A DNA stretch of 64,000 nucleotides. Source: Alcaligenaceae bacterium SAGV5 (GTDB lineage: Bacteria; Pseudomonadota; Gammaproteobacteria; Burkholderiales; Burkholderiaceae_B). Numbering within the stretch: position 1 is the first letter of the stretch; each line of letters begins with the position of its first letter. The notes beneath the pieces were generated by a model, which ran no database searches, was not told where the DNA came from, and saw only the letters and a program-made list of their open reading frames with translations. A program made the position numbers and the translations under genes. The stretch lies in NCBI GenBank assembly GCA_009360345.1, contig SPDP01000005.1, forward strand, positions 186,001 to 250,000, written 5' to 3'. Shown here one piece after another: positions 42,938-52,046 of the stretch.

Positions 42938-43741
42938 TCAGGCGGCGGCGCGCCGAGGCAGGCCGGACAGGAAGGACAGCAGCGCGTCGTTGAAGGCCTC
43001 GGGCTGCTCGGCGAAGGAGTAGTGGCCGGCGCCTTCGATGCAGACGAAGCGCGCATCGGGAATGACGGCGGTAAGCTCGCGCATGCCGTCGGGCCGGCCG
43101 ACCTTGTCCTGCGCGCCGGCGATCAGCAGCGCGGGCACGCTGACTTCCCGCATCGTCTGCAGGCCGTCGTAATTCACGATGGCCTCGATGGCGGCGCAGA
43201 AGGTGTCGGCCGACATCGACAGGGCGACCTCGCGCACCTGGTCCACCAGCGGCCCGGTCGAGCCCGGCGCGAACATCGAGCGCACCACGGATTCGGCGGC
43301 CGTGCGGAAGGGCACGCCACGCTTGAGGGGATCGATGCGTTCCTTCAGGAAGGTGACCTTGTCCTCGGCCGACTTGCGGGCGAAGGAGCCCAGCGTGGCC
43401 GAGATCACCAGCCCGTGCACGCGGTCGCCCGCCAGGCGCGTGACCAGCGGCGCGGTGATGCCGCCCATGCTGTGCCCCATGACGATGTTGCGCCGGCTGC
43501 CGGTGTGCTCGATCAGCCGGGCCGCGGCTTCGGCCAGGTGTTCGATCGACAGCCCGTCCGGCGGCAGCGGGCTCAGGCCGTATCCCGGCGCGTCCCAGGC
43601 CACGACGCGGTAGCCGGCCTGCACCAGGGTGCCGGTCAGGGCCCGGAAATAATCCTTGGAACCATAGGCGCCGTGCAGCAGGAATACGGTGGTATCGGCG
43701 TCGCCGCTGACGGCGTGATCGGGTAGGCGGGGTCTGTTCAT
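42938..43741 (-). CDS. Alpha/beta hydrolase
   Basis: The 267-residue protein has VFLLHGAYGSKDYFRALTG, AWDAPGYGLS, the nucleophile elbow GHSMGG, ALLIAGAQDKVGRP with Asp and EGAGHYSFAEQP with His. It is the first gene of the five-gene operon, 33 bases before the oxygenase gene. The closest style is that of meta-cleavage product or ester hydrolases. An IclR gene lies upstream on the same strand and may regulate the operon. Confidence 0.85.
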   Translation of the reverse strand: MNRPRLPDHAVSGDADTTVFLLHGAYGSKDYFRALTGTLVQAGYRVVAWDAPGYGLSPLPPDGLSIEHLAEAAARLIEHTGSRRNIVMGHSMGGITAPLVTRLAGDRVHGLVISATLGSFARKSAEDKVTFLKERIDPLKRGVPFRTAAESVVRSMFAPGSTGPLVDQVREVALSMSADTFCAAIEAIVNYDGLQTMREVSVPALLIAGAQDKVGRPDGMRELTAVIPDARFVCIEGAGHYSFAEQPEAFNDALLSFLSGLPRRAAA

Positions 43742-43850
43742 CGAAGCGCTCGTTGGAGAAATCGGTACGCTTCGAACTCTAGGCAGCGGCCGGGGCCGGG
43801 GAAACGGCGGCAGCGGCCGCGTTCCGCAATCCGGATCGGGACGGCCCGTC

Positions 43851-44690
43851 CTATCCGCGTTCGGGGCCCGCGGCGCGCATGGCCTGCCCGATGGCTGCCA
43901 CCGTGTCCACCAGGCGCGGTCCCAGCACCTGGACCAGGCGGACTTCCGACAACTGGATGGAAGGGCCCACGCAGGCGAAGGAGAAGACGCCGCTCTGCCC
44001 CAGCACCATCGGCACGCCCACGCCGCTGATCAGCCCGCCCCGGCCGCGCTGGGACACCACGAAGCCGCGCTCGCGATAATCCTTGTGGGCCCGCTCGACC
44101 ACGCCGCGTATGTCCTCCCAGTCGTCGGGATGCGCGTCGCGCAGCGCCTGCAGCATGTGCACGCGTTCGGGCACGGGGGCGGCCACCAGGTACGCCAGCC
44201 CGATGGACGTGCGTTCGATGGGCACCACCGAGCCGGAGTCGGTATTGATCGTCAGCGCATTGCGCGGCGGATGGATCACTTCCAGGAAGACCAGGCCCGT
44301 GCGGTCGCGCGCGCCCAGGATCACCGCGATGTCCAGTTCGTCCGCCAGGCGCTGCATGTGGGGCCGTGCCGTGCGCAACAGGCCGATGTGCCGTTGTACG
44401 CTGGCGCCCAGTCCCAGCACCCGGGCGCCCATGGAATATTTGCGGCTCTGTTCGTCCAGGCGCAGGTAGCCGAGCGATGCCAGCGTGCCGGTGATGCGCG
44501 AGACGGTGGTCTTGGGCAGGCCGGTGATGGCCACCAGTTCCTGGTTGCCCAGGGGATGGCCGACTTCGAAGGCGGCCAGGATTTCGAGCCCCTTGGCCAG
44601 CGAGGTCATGAAGTCGCCGCGCCGGCCGTCGGCGCCGGCCTGCCGGGTCTTGCCGGGAGAGGATGTCCGCATATCGGGAATGATGGCCAT
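43851..44690 (-). CDS. IclR-family transcriptional regulator
   Basis: The start at 44690 (MAIIPDMRTSSPG) is preferred because GGAG lies just before it; the frame is open 32 codons further. The winged helix is LAKGLEILAAFEVGHPLGNQ with TGLPKTTVSRITGTLASLGY, and the effector domain ends GVGVPMVLGQSGVFSFACVG. It is divergent from a Bug gene and upstream of the oxygenase operon on the same strand, so either or both may be targets. Confidence 0.88.
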   Translation of the reverse strand: MAIIPDMRTSSPGKTRQAGADGRRGDFMTSLAKGLEILAAFEVGHPLGNQELVAITGLPKTTVSRITGTLASLGYLRLDEQSRKYSMGARVLGLGASVQRHIGLLRTARPHMQRLADELDIAVILGARDRTGLVFLEVIHPPRNALTINTDSGSVVPIERTSIGLAYLVAAPVPERVHMLQALRDAHPDDWEDIRGVVERAHKDYRERGFVVSQRGRGGLISGVGVPMVLGQSGVFSFACVGPSIQLSEVRLVQVLGPRLVDTVAAIGQAMRAAGPERG

Positions 44691-44867
44691 GAACGCTCCG
44701 ACTGCACAACGCGCAACCGTGCCCGGTCCGCGCATGGAATCATGCCAGATCCGCATGCCGGAACGGCGTTGGGTAGCTGTCGTCAACCGGCGGCCTGGTC
44801 ACCAAGAATCCCGGTCCATGGACGCGAGGCCGGCAACCAAGCCGGACCCGAAGAAGGAGACGCACAC

Positions 44868-45830
44868 ATGATACGCAAAGCCATGCTCGTGGCCGCGCTT
44901 GCCCTGGCCGGCATCGGCCCGGCGAGGGCGGACTGGCCCACCCGGCCGATCACCATCGTCGTACCCTATGCGCCGGGCGGGCTGACCGATGCCGTGGCGC
45001 GGGCCGTCGCCGAAGGCGCCGCGCGCGAACTCGGCCAGCCGGTGGTGGTCGAGAACAAGCCCGGCGCGGGCGGCAAGATAGGCATGGACCAACTGCGGCG
45101 GGCGCCCAAGGACGGCTACACGATAGGACTGGCCGTGCCCGCCACCATGGTGACCCTGCCGTTGACCGATCCCGGCTATGGCATCGAGCCGCTGAAGGAC
45201 TTCGCCCCCATCACCATCGCCGTCGACACCTTCATGGTGCTGGTCGCCAGCAAGAAGATCCTGCCGTCGGGCGGGCTGAAGGAGTTCATCGCCCTGGCCA
45301 AGAGCCGGCCGGGCCAGTTGAACTACGGCACGCCGGGCGCCGGCACCAGCTTCCACTTCAACAACGTCTATTTCGCCAACCTTGCCGGCATCCAGACCGT
45401 GCACGTGCCCTACAAGGGGGAAAGCGGCGCGCTGGCCGACCTGGCGGGCGGGCAGATCGACTACATGCTGGCCGGCCAGGGCGCCAAGACCTTCGTCGAC
45501 ACGGGGAAGGTGCGCGCGCTGGCGGTCGCGGCCAAGAAGAGGGTCGAGGCCTATCCCGACGTGCCGACCTTCAAGGAAGCGGGCATGGACTTCACCACCG
45601 ACGGCTGGGTGGGGTTCATCGCGCCGGCGGGCATTCCCCCGGCGGTGCTGGAGCGGTTGAACGAGGCCCTGGTCAAGACCATCCAGTCGCCGTCCGTCCG
45701 CGCCGCCTTTGCCTCCATGGGCTACGAGCCGGTGGGCAGTACGCCCGCGTACTTCCGCAACGTGGTGCAGGAAGCGTCCAAGCGCTATGGCGCGATGATC
45801 GAAAGCGGGCAGGTGAGGCTGGCGCAGTGA
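44868..45830 (+). CDS. Bug-family periplasmic solute receptor
   Basis: The signal peptide (AMLVAALALAGIGPARA) precedes WPTRPITIVVPYAPGGLTD, VVVENKPGAGGKIG and APKDGYTIGL. GAAGGAG lies before the ATG. It is divergent from the IclR gene at 44690, a regulator-receptor pair seen repeatedly in this window, and stands alone otherwise. It may deliver the substrate of the oxygenase operon. Confidence 0.92.
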   Translation: MIRKAMLVAALALAGIGPARADWPTRPITIVVPYAPGGLTDAVARAVAEGAARELGQPVVVENKPGAGGKIGMDQLRRAPKDGYTIGLAVPATMVTLPLTDPGYGIEPLKDFAPITIAVDTFMVLVASKKILPSGGLKEFIALAKSRPGQLNYGTPGAGTSFHFNNVYFANLAGIQTVHVPYKGESGALADLAGGQIDYMLAGQGAKTFVDTGKVRALAVAAKKRVEAYPDVPTFKEAGMDFTTDGWVGFIAPAGIPPAVLERLNEALVKTIQSPSVRAAFASMGYEPVGSTPAYFRNVVQEASKRYGAMIESGQVRLAQ

Positions 45831-45854
45831 TGGCGGCGGGCTCCCGCCCGTCCG

Positions 45855-46991
45855 TCACCCCCGCTGGAAGCGCTCGAATCCGTGCAGCGCCTCGTCGATG
45901 GCCGCCTTCCACGCTGGCCGCTTCGCCCCGATCCAGGTCCATTTCTGCATCAGCAGGCGGCCGGCCTGGCGATCCATCTTCAGGTCCAGCGCGGCCACGA
46001 CCTGGTCGCCCACCAGCACCGGCAGCGCGAAATACCCCAGCACGCGTTTCTCGGGCGGCACGTAGGCCTCGAAGCGATGCTCGTAGCCGAAGAAGGCGTG
46101 CAGCCGCTTGCGCTGGATGACCAGGGGGTCGAAGGGCGACAGGATGTGCGTGGCGGTGGCCGGCGTCGCCGGCGTGTCCAGCGCGGCGGGCTCGATCCAG
46201 TGCTGGGTCCTGGCCTGCCCCGCGATGTGCACGGGAACCAGTCCCTTCTTCTTCACCAGGGACTCGATCAGGGCGCGCACCGCGGGCTTGGCGGCGGCAT
46301 CGCCATAGCAGATCGAATCCAGCCCGACCACGCCCTGCGAGCGCAGCGCGCGCCGCAGCAGGTATTCGGCGTATTTCGCCTCGGCCACCGGCCGGGGGCG
46401 GCGCGCCCAGCCGAAGTGGCGCCTGGACAGCTCGTAGGTCTTGAGCATGCCCGTGCGCTTGCTGACCGTCAGGTCGCCCACGAAGAACCCCAGCCGCAGC
46501 GCGCGCTTGGAGGGCTTGCGGCTGCCCCAGGGGTGGGTCTTCTCGACCAGGGCCTCGTCGATGTCGCGGATGGACAGCGCGCCTTCGTCGCGGATGCGCC
46601 GCAGCAGCGCCGCATAGTCGGCCTCGTCCACGCCCGCGATCCAGGGGCCGGGCCGGGCGCGGCGCGCGTCCATGGCGGCGACGAACTGGCGGTAGTCGGC
46701 CGTGGGCACGTAGGCCAGCGCGTGGGTCCAGTATTCGAACACGCTCTTGTCCGCCGACTGGGCCTGTTCGAGGTCGGCGGGGCGATAGCCGGGAATGCGG
46801 GAATACAGGATGTGATGGTGGCAGTGTTCGATCACGTTGATGGTGTCGATCTGCACGTAGCCCAGATGTTCGATGGCCCGGCCCACCGCCCCGGGACCGG
46901 CGCCGAAGGGCGTGGGCGTATCCAGCCGCTGCGCGCGCAGCCAGATCGCGCGGGCCCGCGCGGCGGGCAATTCGAAGGAAACAGGGGCCAT
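45855..46991 (-). CDS. YcaQ-like winged-helix protein (HTH_42 DNA glycosylase family)
   Basis: The ATG at 46991 begins MAPVSFELPAARARAIWLRA. The 378-residue protein has GYVQIDTINVIEHCHHHILY, then FEYWTHALAYVP, and ends FDPLVIQRKRLHAFFGYEHR and VALDLKMDRQAGRLL. These are features of the YcaQ/AlkX family, which unhooks DNA interstrand cross-links; QID occupies the position of the catalytic motif. The role is DNA repair, unrelated to the Bug genes around it. Confidence 0.85.
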   Translation of the reverse strand: MAPVSFELPAARARAIWLRAQRLDTPTPFGAGPGAVGRAIEHLGYVQIDTINVIEHCHHHILYSRIPGYRPADLEQAQSADKSVFEYWTHALAYVPTADYRQFVAAMDARRARPGPWIAGVDEADYAALLRRIRDEGALSIRDIDEALVEKTHPWGSRKPSKRALRLGFFVGDLTVSKRTGMLKTYELSRRHFGWARRPRPVAEAKYAEYLLRRALRSQGVVGLDSICYGDAAAKPAVRALIESLVKKKGLVPVHIAGQARTQHWIEPAALDTPATPATATHILSPFDPLVIQRKRLHAFFGYEHRFEAYVPPEKRVLGYFALPVLVGDQVVAALDLKMDRQAGRLLMQKWTWIGAKRPAWKAAIDEALHGFERFQRG

Positions 46992-47010
46992 GCTCAGGCC
47001 CCCCGCGCTG

Positions 47011-47790
47011 TCAGAACGGATGCAGGATCCGGTCCGCCCGTCGGGCATAGTAGGCAAACGTGGCTTCGTGGCGGCGCGGCGTGCTGGTCCATCTCTGGGC
47101 TTCTTCTCCGAGTTCGGGCGGTATGGGCTGGATCTCGCCCGCGGCCATGGCCAGCAGTTGCAGGCGCGCCGCGCGTTCGAACATGACGCCCAGCACGCAG
47201 GCTTCCTCGACGGTGGCGCCGGTCACGACCAGGCCATGGTGGGCGAGCAGGACCGCCTTCTTGTCGCCCAGCGCGGCCGAGATGATCTCGCCTTCCTCGT
47301 TGCCCACCGGGATGCCGGGCCACTTCTTCAGGAACGCGCACTGGTCGTACAGCACGCAGGTATCCATGTGCGATACCGCCAGCGGCACTTCCAGCATGGC
47401 CAGCGCCGAGACGTGCGGGGCGTGGGAATGAACGATACACCGGATGTCGGGCCGCGTCCGGTACAGCCAGGAGTGGAAGCGGTTGGCCGGGTTGGGCATG
47501 CCGCCGCCTTCCAGCACGTTCAGGTCCTCGTCGACCAGCAGCAGGTTGTCGGGCTTGATCTCGTCAAAGCCCAGCCCCAGGCGCTGCGTCCAGTAGGTGC
47601 CCTCGCGCTCGGCGCGCGCGGTGATCTGGCCCGACAGGCCGGAGTCGTGGCCGAACGCGAACAGGATGCGGCAGGTCTGCGCCACGGCCTCGCGGATGGG
47701 GAGCTGCTGGGTGCGCAGGTGGGTTTCCATGTCGTCGAGCGCCGACTGGACGATCTCGGTCTTGCCGAGCTGCATGGTGTTCATTGCCAT
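47011..47790 (-). CDS. Class II aldolase/adducin-family protein
   Basis: The 259-residue protein has the metal-binding His residues in IVHSHAPHVSALAML and LLAHHGLVVTG, with GHDSGLSGQITARAE earlier. The family covers fuculose-phosphate-type aldolases and some aromatic-acid decarboxylases (for example 3,4-dihydroxyphthalate decarboxylase). It is the second gene of a unit headed by a Bug gene 34 bases upstream, so it may act on an imported carboxylate. AGAGGA before the ATG supports the start at 47790. Confidence 0.85.
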   Translation of the reverse strand: MAMNTMQLGKTEIVQSALDDMETHLRTQQLPIREAVAQTCRILFAFGHDSGLSGQITARAEREGTYWTQRLGLGFDEIKPDNLLLVDEDLNVLEGGGMPNPANRFHSWLYRTRPDIRCIVHSHAPHVSALAMLEVPLAVSHMDTCVLYDQCAFLKKWPGIPVGNEEGEIISAALGDKKAVLLAHHGLVVTGATVEEACVLGVMFERAARLQLLAMAAGEIQPIPPELGEEAQRWTSTPRRHEATFAYYARRADRILHPF

Positions 47791-47824
47791 TCCGGGTTCC
47801 TCTTGCTGTGATGGCGGATTCCGC

Positions 47825-48796
47825 TCAATTCTTGACCAGCGTCGATGCTTTCATGATCCGCGCCCATCGGTCGTATTCCGCGACGACCGCCTTGCGGAAC
47901 TGGTCCGGGGTCGAGCTGGCGGTCGCGGTTCCCTGTCCGGCCAGCAGGGCCTTGAACTGGTCGTCCTTCAGCGCCCGCTGGATCGCCTGGTTCAGGCTGT
48001 CGACGATCTCCGGGGGCAGGGCGGCCGGTCCGATCACGCCCGAGATCGAGCCGGAGATCAGGTCCGGATAACCCAGCTCGGCGGTGGACGGCAGATCCGG
48101 CGCGCCGGGGATGCGCTCGGGATTGGCCAGCGCCAGCGCCCGCAGCTTACCGGACTTGACGAAGGGCATCACCACCGGGGTCGCCTCGAAGGTCAGGTTG
48201 ACCTGGTTGCCCACCACGCTGGTCACCGATTCCGCGCCGCTCTTGAACGGCACGTGCAGGAAGGTGACGCCGGTCGAGCCTTCCATGATCTTCATCCCCT
48301 GGTAGGGCGAGCTGCCGACGCCGGCCGTGCCGAAACTCAGGCTTTCCGGCTTCTGGCGCGCCAGGGCGACGAGGTCCGCCAGGGTCTTGGCGGGCACCGA
48401 TGGATTGACCGCGACGACGTGGGGCGTGGAGGCGACGGAGGAAACGTAGGTGAAGTCCCGGAAGCTGTCGAACGGCACCTTCATGGTGTGGGGATTGACG
48501 GCCACGACGCCCATGGTGGTGAACATCAGCGTGTAGCCGTCGGGCTGCGCATGTTTCAGGTACTCGGCCGCGATGTTGCCGCCGGCGCCGGGCTTGTTCT
48601 CGATGATGACGGGTTGCCCGAGCTGTTGGGCGAGAGCCTTGCCCGTCGCCCGCGCGACCAGGTCGGTGATGCCGCCCGCGCCGAACGGCACGACCAGCGT
48701 GATGGGCTTGGCGGGATAGGAAGCCGCGCCGGCCGCCGCGGCGCAGCAGAAGGCGGCCAGGCCGACCAGGAACCGGTGAAGGCGATGCGTATCCAT
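47825..48796 (-). CDS. Bug-family periplasmic solute receptor
   Basis: The signal peptide (FLVGLAAFCCAAAAGAASYP) precedes KPITLVVPFGAGGITD, VIIENKPGAGGNIA and AQPDGYTLMF. It is the seventh Bug gene in the window. It is divergent from an XRE-cupin regulator with a long near-perfect palindrome between them, and precedes a class II aldolase-family gene. Confidence 0.92.
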   Translation of the reverse strand: MDTHRLHRFLVGLAAFCCAAAAGAASYPAKPITLVVPFGAGGITDLVARATGKALAQQLGQPVIIENKPGAGGNIAAEYLKHAQPDGYTLMFTTMGVVAVNPHTMKVPFDSFRDFTYVSSVASTPHVVAVNPSVPAKTLADLVALARQKPESLSFGTAGVGSSPYQGMKIMEGSTGVTFLHVPFKSGAESVTSVVGNQVNLTFEATPVVMPFVKSGKLRALALANPERIPGAPDLPSTAELGYPDLISGSISGVIGPAALPPEIVDSLNQAIQRALKDDQFKALLAGQGTATASSTPDQFRKAVVAEYDRWARIMKASTLVKN

Positions 48797-48820
48797 GGCT
48801 GCTCCTTGCGAGAGTTGTTG

Positions 48821-48854
48821 GAAACTTGAGTGTCGATAATGACACTTAAGTTTC
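48821..48854. promoter_or_regulatory. 14-bp inverted repeat, candidate XRE-cupin operator
   Basis: GAAACTTGAGTGTC (48821-48834) and GACACTTAAGTTTC (48841-48854) pair at 13 of 14 positions around six bases. It lies between the divergent Bug and XRE-cupin genes, suitable to control both. Confidence 0.75.
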
Positions 48855-48948
48855 CTGAGCGCAAGATATGGCCGGCGCGGTACGGGTTTTTCTCGAGGCC
48901 TTCCCCTACAATGAAAACGTCATCTTTACGCGACAGAACGCCGCTTTC

Positions 48949-49584
48949 ATGCCGTCCTCTCCATCCAGAACCGCACGCAACCCGGGCGCCGGAGCGGCCG
49001 ACGACGCGCAGCCGGGCGACCCACGCCGGCTGGGCGCGCGGCTGGCGGCCCTGCGCAAATTGAACGGGCTCACCCTGGAGCAACTCGCGATCCGGGCGGA
49101 AACCACCAAGAGCTATCTGTCCAAGCTGGAGCGGGGCCTGTCCTCGCCCACCATCGGTACGCTGCTCCGGCTCGCCCGCGCGCTGGGGGTCGAGACCGAC
49201 CGGCTGATCGGCGACCATCACGACGGCGGCGACGTGGTCGTGGTCAAGGCGGCCGACCGGGTGCCGTTCAGCCGATCCAACGAAAGGGACGGCTACACGT
49301 ATGAAGCCATTGCCGCGTCACGGCAGAACAAGGCCATGGTGCCGTTCATCATGCGTCCCCCGCATGCCGTGGACGACCCCCAGGACCTGGTCAGCCATGC
49401 GGGAGAAGAACTGATCTTCCTGATCTCCGGGAAGATGGAGATCGTGTTCGCCGACCGCCGCGTCCTGATGGAGGCGGGTGACTCGGTCTATTTCAATGCG
49501 TCCATTCCGCATCGCTCCCGATCGATAGGCAAGACACCGGCGCAGGCGTTGGTGGTCGTCAGCGACCCCTCCCGGCGGGAGTAG
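48949..49584 (+). CDS. XRE-family regulator with C-terminal cupin domain
   Basis: Starting MPSSPSRTARNPG, the 211-residue protein has a helix-turn-helix (LRKLNGLTLEQLAIRAETTK, SYLSKLERGLSSPTIGTLLR) and a small beta-barrel cupin (HAGEELIFLISGKMEIVFAD, then EAGDSVYFNASIPHRSRSIG). This fusion is typical of regulators of amine, sulfur or carboxylate metabolism that sense a small ligand in the cupin. It is divergent from the Bug/aldolase unit. The start is uncertain because no strong ribosome site is seen; an upstream in-frame ATG at 48868 is possible. Confidence 0.88.
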   Translation: MPSSPSRTARNPGAGAADDAQPGDPRRLGARLAALRKLNGLTLEQLAIRAETTKSYLSKLERGLSSPTIGTLLRLARALGVETDRLIGDHHDGGDVVVVKAADRVPFSRSNERDGYTYEAIAASRQNKAMVPFIMRPPHAVDDPQDLVSHAGEELIFLISGKMEIVFADRRVLMEAGDSVYFNASIPHRSRSIGKTPAQALVVVSDPSRRE

Positions 49585-49597
49585 GCCGGCCGCCGCG

Positions 49598-50524
49598 CTA
49601 CAGTTTCTCGATGTGCGCGGCCATGCGCTCGCGCATCGGGCGGTCGGGCAACTCGCCGCGCGCCGCGCCCAGGTTGTCGATGGCGTTGGAGGCGCGGCTG
49701 GTGGCCGGCGTGGCGCAGGTGACCGCGGGATGGGCGATCACGAACTTCAGGAAGAACTGCGCCCACGACCGTATGCCGATCTCGGCCGCCCACGGCGGCA
49801 CGTCGTGGCCGCGTACCTTGTCCCACAGCCGCGTGCGGCCGAACGGCGCGTAGGCCAGCACGGCGATGCCGCGGTCGGCCGCCAGCGGCAGGATGCGTTC
49901 TTCCATCGTGCGGTTGTCGATGGCGTAGTCCACGCCGATGAAGTCCAGCGGTTCGTCCCGCATGGCCTGCTCCAACTGGTCGTACTGCCGGGGGAAGGTC
50001 GTGGTGACGCCGGCATAGCGGATGCGCTTCTGGTCGCGCAGTTCCTTGAGCAGGCCGAACTGGGTGGCGACGTCGCCCATGTTGTGGACCTGGATCAGGT
50101 CGATCACGGGTTTGCCGACCCGCTGGAACGAGGCCTCGACCTGCGCTCGCGCCCGCTCCAGGTCGGCCCGTCCGCCCTGGGCCACGTTCAGCTTGGTGGC
50201 CCAGAACAATTTGCCGGCCATGCCGGCCTCGCGCACGATCTGCCCGGCCACTTCTTCGGAGGCGCCGTAGCCCGGGGCTGTGTCGAACACCGTAGCACCC
50301 TGCTCGATCAGGGCGGCGAAGACCTCGCGCAGCCGTTGTTTCTCGTCGCCCGCCGCGGTGGCCGAAAAGGTGGCCGAGCTGCCCAGGCCGACCACGGGCA
50401 GGCGTTCGCCGGAGCGGGGAATGGGCCGGGTGATGACGGGAGCGGGGGCATCGCCCGCCCATGACCACGCGGGCGCGGCCGTGGCGGCCAGCGCGAGTTT
50501 CAGCGACGTGCGGCGGGAAATCAT
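49598..50524 (-). CDS. Aldo/keto reductase with twin-arginine signal
   Basis: The 308-residue protein begins MISRRTSLKLALAATAAPAW, a Tat-type signal with the two arginines and an A-rich core, so it may be exported folded with its cofactor. Then come LPVVGLGSSATF, ATVFDTAPGYGASEEVAGQI (Asp and Tyr), ATKLNV and DLIQVHNM. The AKR fold and most catalytic residues are visible. Its start overlaps the stop of the transporter gene (ATGA). A periplasmic AKR is unusual because NADPH is cytosolic. Confidence 0.82.
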   Translation of the reverse strand: MISRRTSLKLALAATAAPAWSWAGDAPAPVITRPIPRSGERLPVVGLGSSATFSATAAGDEKQRLREVFAALIEQGATVFDTAPGYGASEEVAGQIVREAGMAGKLFWATKLNVAQGGRADLERARAQVEASFQRVGKPVIDLIQVHNMGDVATQFGLLKELRDQKRIRYAGVTTTFPRQYDQLEQAMRDEPLDFIGVDYAIDNRTMEERILPLAADRGIAVLAYAPFGRTRLWDKVRGHDVPPWAAEIGIRSWAQFFLKFVIAHPAVTCATPATSRASNAIDNLGAARGELPDRPMRERMAAHIEKL

Positions 50525-51852
50525 GACTCGGTCCCCTTCTGCAGAGTGGGAAAGACGGGAGAGGCCGCCGGCTCCTTGCCGGGCACGGTCGACGCCATGC
50601 GCTGCTGGGCGCGGCCCAGCCACAGCGCCAGGCCGATCCAGACGAAGGCCAGCGGCACGGCCACGCCGGCGATCGCGTAGAGCCCCATCGCCAGCCTGCC
50701 CAGCGCGCCTTCGAGCTGGGCGCCGGCCACGTCGCCGAAGCGATAGACGAAGGTGTCGATGAAGGCCTTGGCCTTGTACTTGTCTTCGCGGTCGAGCACG
50801 GTGAACAGCGTTTCGCGGGCGGGCCGCATGATGGCCCGCTGCACCGCGCGGAACGCGGCCTCGAAGGCGATCAGCGCCGCCAGCGATCCCACCAGGGCCA
50901 GGCCGACGAAGCCCAGCGCGGTGGTCAGCGGCAGCAGGGCCAGCGTGACGGCCACGCCCAGCCGCTTCATCAGGTGGCCGGCCAGCACGAGCTGGATCGC
51001 CAGCGTGGCGATCTGGGTCAGCATGTCGATGCGGGCGAACAGCGCCGTGCGGCCGTCCAGTTCGTGCCCCAGCGCGGCCACCATCTGCAGCCGCGTGAAA
51101 TACAGGAAGGTCGCCATCACCGCCAGGATGACGACGTAGGCCGCGATGCCGGTCAGGTAGGGCGACCGCGCCAGTGCCTTGACGCCTTCCCAGGCACCGC
51201 CGCCGATGCGGTCCGTGTCGTGGGCCGCGCGTGCGGCGGGATCCGCGGCGGATGGCTGGCGCGCGATGCCCCAGCCCAGCGCCAGCGCCAGCAGCAGAAA
51301 GCCCGAGGACACCAGCAACAGGCCCGCCGTGCCCACGGGCCGCGCCAGTACCGACGCCAGCCATGGTCCGAAGATCGCGCCCAGCGTGCCGCCCACCGAG
51401 ATCAGGCCGAAGAAGCGCTTGCCCTGCTCCAGCGTGAAGCGGTCGGCCATGAGCGCCCAGAACACCATGGTCGAGAACAGGTTGAACACGCTGAACCAGA
51501 CGTAGAACACCTGTCCGCTGGCCGTGCCCACGGCTTCGGGTGCCCAGGCCAGCAGCAGGTAGAAGCCGGCCAGGCTGGCGGCGAAGAACAGATAGGTGGC
51601 GCCGATGAACTGCATGCGCCGGAACCGGCTGACCAGCACGCCGAACACCGGATTGACCAGCAGCGTGACCACGGCGGTGCCCACGAACAGCCAGCGCACG
51701 GCGTCCAGCCCGCCGCGCATGCCCAGGGCCTCGCGGGCGGGGCGCAGCATCATCAGCGCGGTCAGTACGCAGAAGAAAAATCCGACTGCCAGCGAAACGG
51801 GCAGGGCCTCGCCGCGGCGGATGTTGAACAGACTCGGAAGGTCGGGCTTCAT
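50521..51852 (-). CDS. MFS-like / NTP-exchange-type membrane transporter
   Basis: Starting MKPDLPSLFNIRRGE, the 443-residue protein has about 12 membrane segments such as LPVSLAVGFFFCVLTALMML and FFGLISVGGTLGAIFGPWLA. The RPAREALGM motif near the N-terminus and PARETLFTVLDREDKYKAK near residue 330 are typical of the Tlc-like MFS branch often annotated as NTP/NDP exchange or unknown MFS transporter. The substrate is not known. It overlaps the AKR gene downstream. Confidence 0.8.
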   Translation of the reverse strand: MKPDLPSLFNIRRGEALPVSLAVGFFFCVLTALMMLRPAREALGMRGGLDAVRWLFVGTAVVTLLVNPVFGVLVSRFRRMQFIGATYLFFAASLAGFYLLLAWAPEAVGTASGQVFYVWFSVFNLFSTMVFWALMADRFTLEQGKRFFGLISVGGTLGAIFGPWLASVLARPVGTAGLLLVSSGFLLLALALGWGIARQPSAADPAARAAHDTDRIGGGAWEGVKALARSPYLTGIAAYVVILAVMATFLYFTRLQMVAALGHELDGRTALFARIDMLTQIATLAIQLVLAGHLMKRLGVAVTLALLPLTTALGFVGLALVGSLAALIAFEAAFRAVQRAIMRPARETLFTVLDREDKYKAKAFIDTFVYRFGDVAGAQLEGALGRLAMGLYAIAGVAVPLAFVWIGLALWLGRAQQRMASTVPGKEPAASPVFPTLQKGTES

Positions 51853-52046
51853 GAGCGGTTCCGGTTCGTGGTGGCCGGCCCCCGCGCCGGTCGGGACAAG
51901 CATATCGGGTTTTGGCCGTTTCGAGCCATGAAGCGTCCAGGGCATGGTGAACGATCATTGAAAGTGTGCGGTTACTGTCGATAATCACGCGCTATCATTG
52001 CGAATCTCCCGGATCCCCGATCGTATTTCGAAGAACAAGGAACGCC

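Noticed and set aside
41237..43726. An 829-residue plus-strand frame
   Set aside because: It covers the oxygenase and hydrolases on the opposite strand; the sequence is repetitive in Gly, His, Val and Arg and lacks domains.
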